Below the pieces are notes generated by a model, which saw nothing but the letters and a program-made list of their open reading frames with translations, did not search any database and was not told where the DNA came from. Made by a program: the position numbers and the translations under genes. From Desulfosporosinus sp049943955 (GTDB lineage: Bacteria; Bacillota; Desulfitobacteriia; Desulfitobacteriales; Desulfitobacteriaceae): a stretch of 64,000 nucleotides of DNA. Numbering within the stretch: position 1 is the stretch's first letter; each line of letters starts with the position of its first letter. Positions 62,730 through 64,000 of the stretch are shown here, in pieces. The stretch covers positions 434,001 to 498,000 of the forward strand of contig NZ_JBNFTW010000002.1 of the NCBI RefSeq assembly GCF_049943955.1. Direction: 5' to 3'.

Positions 62730-62780
62730 GACGCCGAGTGTCTATTCAAGCCATTCCTGACTTCCTAGACACCCGGCGTC
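62730..62780 (+). terminator. Long hairpin after the fused hydroxylase gene
   Basis: GACGCCG-A-GTGTCTA / TAGACAC-C-CGGCGTC with a 21-base loop; no T-run. It may partly stop or protect the transcript. Confidence 0.5.
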
Positions 62781-62907
62781 CATGTTTAGTAACTGACAAG
62801 TTGCACTTATAGTTAGAAAAGGGATAAAGTTTATAATTTTTTGATAAAACTTTGAAATGGTCTTGATATCGGCTCAGAAAAAGGTTAATCTCAAATAGGT
62901 GCAGGTA

Positions 62908-63759
62908 ATGAATATGGCGGAATTCAAGAATAATTCTCGAAAAAAATGGGCGGGAGGAAGCCTTTGGGAAATGACGAAGCATGCCCAAGTCATTTCCTTG
63001 ATTGGGGCAGGCGGAAAAACTACTTGCCTCCAGGCTTTGACTCAAGAAATACGTGCTGCAGGACATCCGGTGATTGCCACAACCACAACGAAAGTGTACC
63101 CGGATCATCAAGTACGGCCATGGCGTCATGCCAATCCTCCGCCCTTTGAGTCTCATGGCGTTTATTTTTGGTATGCAGGCGAAGAACAAGGAAGCGGAAA
63201 ATGGTTGGGAAATTCTCCGTCCACAGTCGATAAAGCAATCTTGGGGGAATGCCGGTGCTACTGGATTGTTGAAGGCGATGGGGCACGGGAGCGCCGTCTA
63301 AAGTGCTGGGCGTCCCATGAACCTCAAATTCCCCTAGGTTCAGAATGCGGAGTTTTGGTTTTGGATGGCAGACTGTGGGGACAGGAGTTGAAAGAGGAGG
63401 ATATCCATCGGTCAGAATATTGTCCTTATTTGGTCCATCATCAGTTCACCGAGGAAAACGCCTGGCGATACTTTAAGAAGTCTCCGGTATTTTACCCTCA
63501 GTATCAACATCTTGCGTGGGTTATCTTTCTTAATATTCCTCAGCGGCCTGTTCACCGACATCCTACACAAGCGGAGTCTTCTGAGGGAGCGTATTTCTCT
63601 GATTTAAGGGCCCCCGAACCTGAAGTTCTGCTCGATGCCCTTTACAGCAAGGGGACGGAAGAGGTGCGCTCTAAAGGATTGAAGGTAAAGCCAAGAAGCT
63701 TAAGACTGGCTGCAGGTGATGCTAAAGGGGGGAAGCTGCAATGGTTCGACTTGTGGTAA
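62908..63759 (+). CDS. yqeC: YqeC, selenium-dependent hydroxylase accessory protein
   Basis: 283 residues from ATG 62908; an in-frame GTG (62899) and ATG (62914) are possible as the ribosome site is weak. The P-loop is VISLIGAGGKTTCLQALTQE, then GHPVIATTTTKVYPD and WIVEGDGARERRLKCWASHE, the normal YqeC layout. The gene is a marker of selenium-dependent molybdenum hydroxylase maturation (YqeB/YqeC set). Its place directly behind the fused hydroxylase and overlapping the mocA-like gene by 19 bases supports that job here. YqeB and SelD are not seen in this window. Confidence 0.88.
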   Translation: MNMAEFKNNSRKKWAGGSLWEMTKHAQVISLIGAGGKTTCLQALTQEIRAAGHPVIATTTTKVYPDHQVRPWRHANPPPFESHGVYFWYAGEEQGSGKWLGNSPSTVDKAILGECRCYWIVEGDGARERRLKCWASHEPQIPLGSECGVLVLDGRLWGQELKEEDIHRSEYCPYLVHHQFTEENAWRYFKKSPVFYPQYQHLAWVIFLNIPQRPVHRHPTQAESSEGAYFSDLRAPEPEVLLDALYSKGTEEVRSKGLKVKPRSLRLAAGDAKGGKLQWFDLW

Positions 63760-64000
63760 TGGCGGCTGGGCAAGCAACTCGCATGGGACGGGATAAACTG
63801 GCGTTACCTTACATAAATACTACTGTCCTCGGGCATGTCATCAATACCATTTTAGAAGGAATTATACTGCAGCAAAAGTTATCACAGAACTTATCTCGGG
63901 ATTTATCCCAAGAATTATCTCAAGATTTGCCTAAAGGATTAATAGAAATTCATGTGGTCACGCGACGGCCTCCGGAAGACTATCTGACTAAGGATACGCT
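63741..64000 (+). CDS. MocA-like molybdenum-cofactor nucleotidyltransferase (3' end outside window)
   Basis: ATG 63741 has AAAGGGGGGAAGCTGCA before it and overlaps the end of yqeC by 19 bases. The product begins MVRLVVMAAGQATRMGRDKL, the nucleotide-binding motif of the MobA/MocA cytidylyl- or guanylyl-transferase family, and continues open to the window end (86 codons). MocA adds CMP to molybdopterin for xanthine-dehydrogenase-type enzymes. An unusual in-frame run of LSQ/LSR-type repeats (residues about 48-62) sits where family members have a short loop. Confidence 0.85.
   Translation, partial: MVRLVVMAAGQATRMGRDKLALPYINTTVLGHVINTILEGIILQQKLSQNLSRDLSQELSQDLPKGLIEIHVVTRRPPEDYLTKDT

Overview
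The window reads as an endospore-forming, anaerobic member of the Clostridia, most like the Desulfosporosinus/Desulfitobacterium group. This is an inference from gene content: strong AAGGAG-type ribosome sites, frequent TTG and GTG starts, a Spo0E-type protein, a Gram-positive LexA box, a soluble PocR-MCP chemoreceptor, and a large Mo/Fe-S/PLP purine-degradation locus run by sigma-54. No rRNA or marker protein was available to confirm it.

Layout. 1-22020 is ordinary, loosely packed chromosome: the end of a KimA-like transporter, an amino-acid permease, a His-rich peptidoglycan-binding protein, an SGNH hydrolase, greA, a PocR-MCP/CheW pair, a CorA-like protein, a Cache MCP, a MerR/SDR divergent pair with a visible operator, several small or broken genes, an odd D-armless tRNA-like sequence, Spo0E, a lipoprotein/membrane protein pair and a Y-family polymerase with a LexA box. 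22226-23020 is a chimeric remnant of an IS1182-type transposase. 23060-29698 is an integrated genomic island in the 3' half of tRNA-Leu(CAG), bounded by identical 52-bp repeats. It carries a tyrosine integrase, DUF2691 and DUF5071 proteins, a sigma-like DNA-binding protein, a 429-aa protein with a C-terminal HEPN-type R-x4-H motif and a coiled-coil protein.

30077-64000 is coded entirely on the + strand. After a DMT exporter, a UbiX-like protein and a DUF1294 protein comes a purine/amide degradation locus: sigma-54 activator 1, xdhA/B/C-like genes, ygfK, a uracil-xanthine permease, a PreA-like enzyme, ssnA, a threonine-synthase-like enzyme, a second large PLP enzyme, an ECF sigma fused to a LolA/RseB-like domain, a RAYT transposase with its REP palindromes, ygeX, sigma-54 activator 2, ygeY, ygeW, carbamate kinase, a dihydropyrimidinase, a fused 2Fe-2S/Mo hydroxylase, yqeC and the start of a MocA-like gene.

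Likely joint function (inference from the known role of the homologous ygeW-ygeX-ygeY-hydA-ssnA-ygfK-xdh cluster): import of xanthine or urate, reductive and hydroxylative processing of the purine ring, ring opening by amidohydrolases, removal of 2,3-diaminopropionate as pyruvate plus ammonia, and ATP from carbamoyl phosphate through YgeW and carbamate kinase. YqeC and MocA-like proteins point to selenium-dependent molybdenum hydroxylases. Four sigma-54 promoters are visible. Two related palindromic sites (TTATCA-N3-TGATAA and GTCTCA-N3-TGAGAY) lie upstream of them and appear to divide between the two activators.
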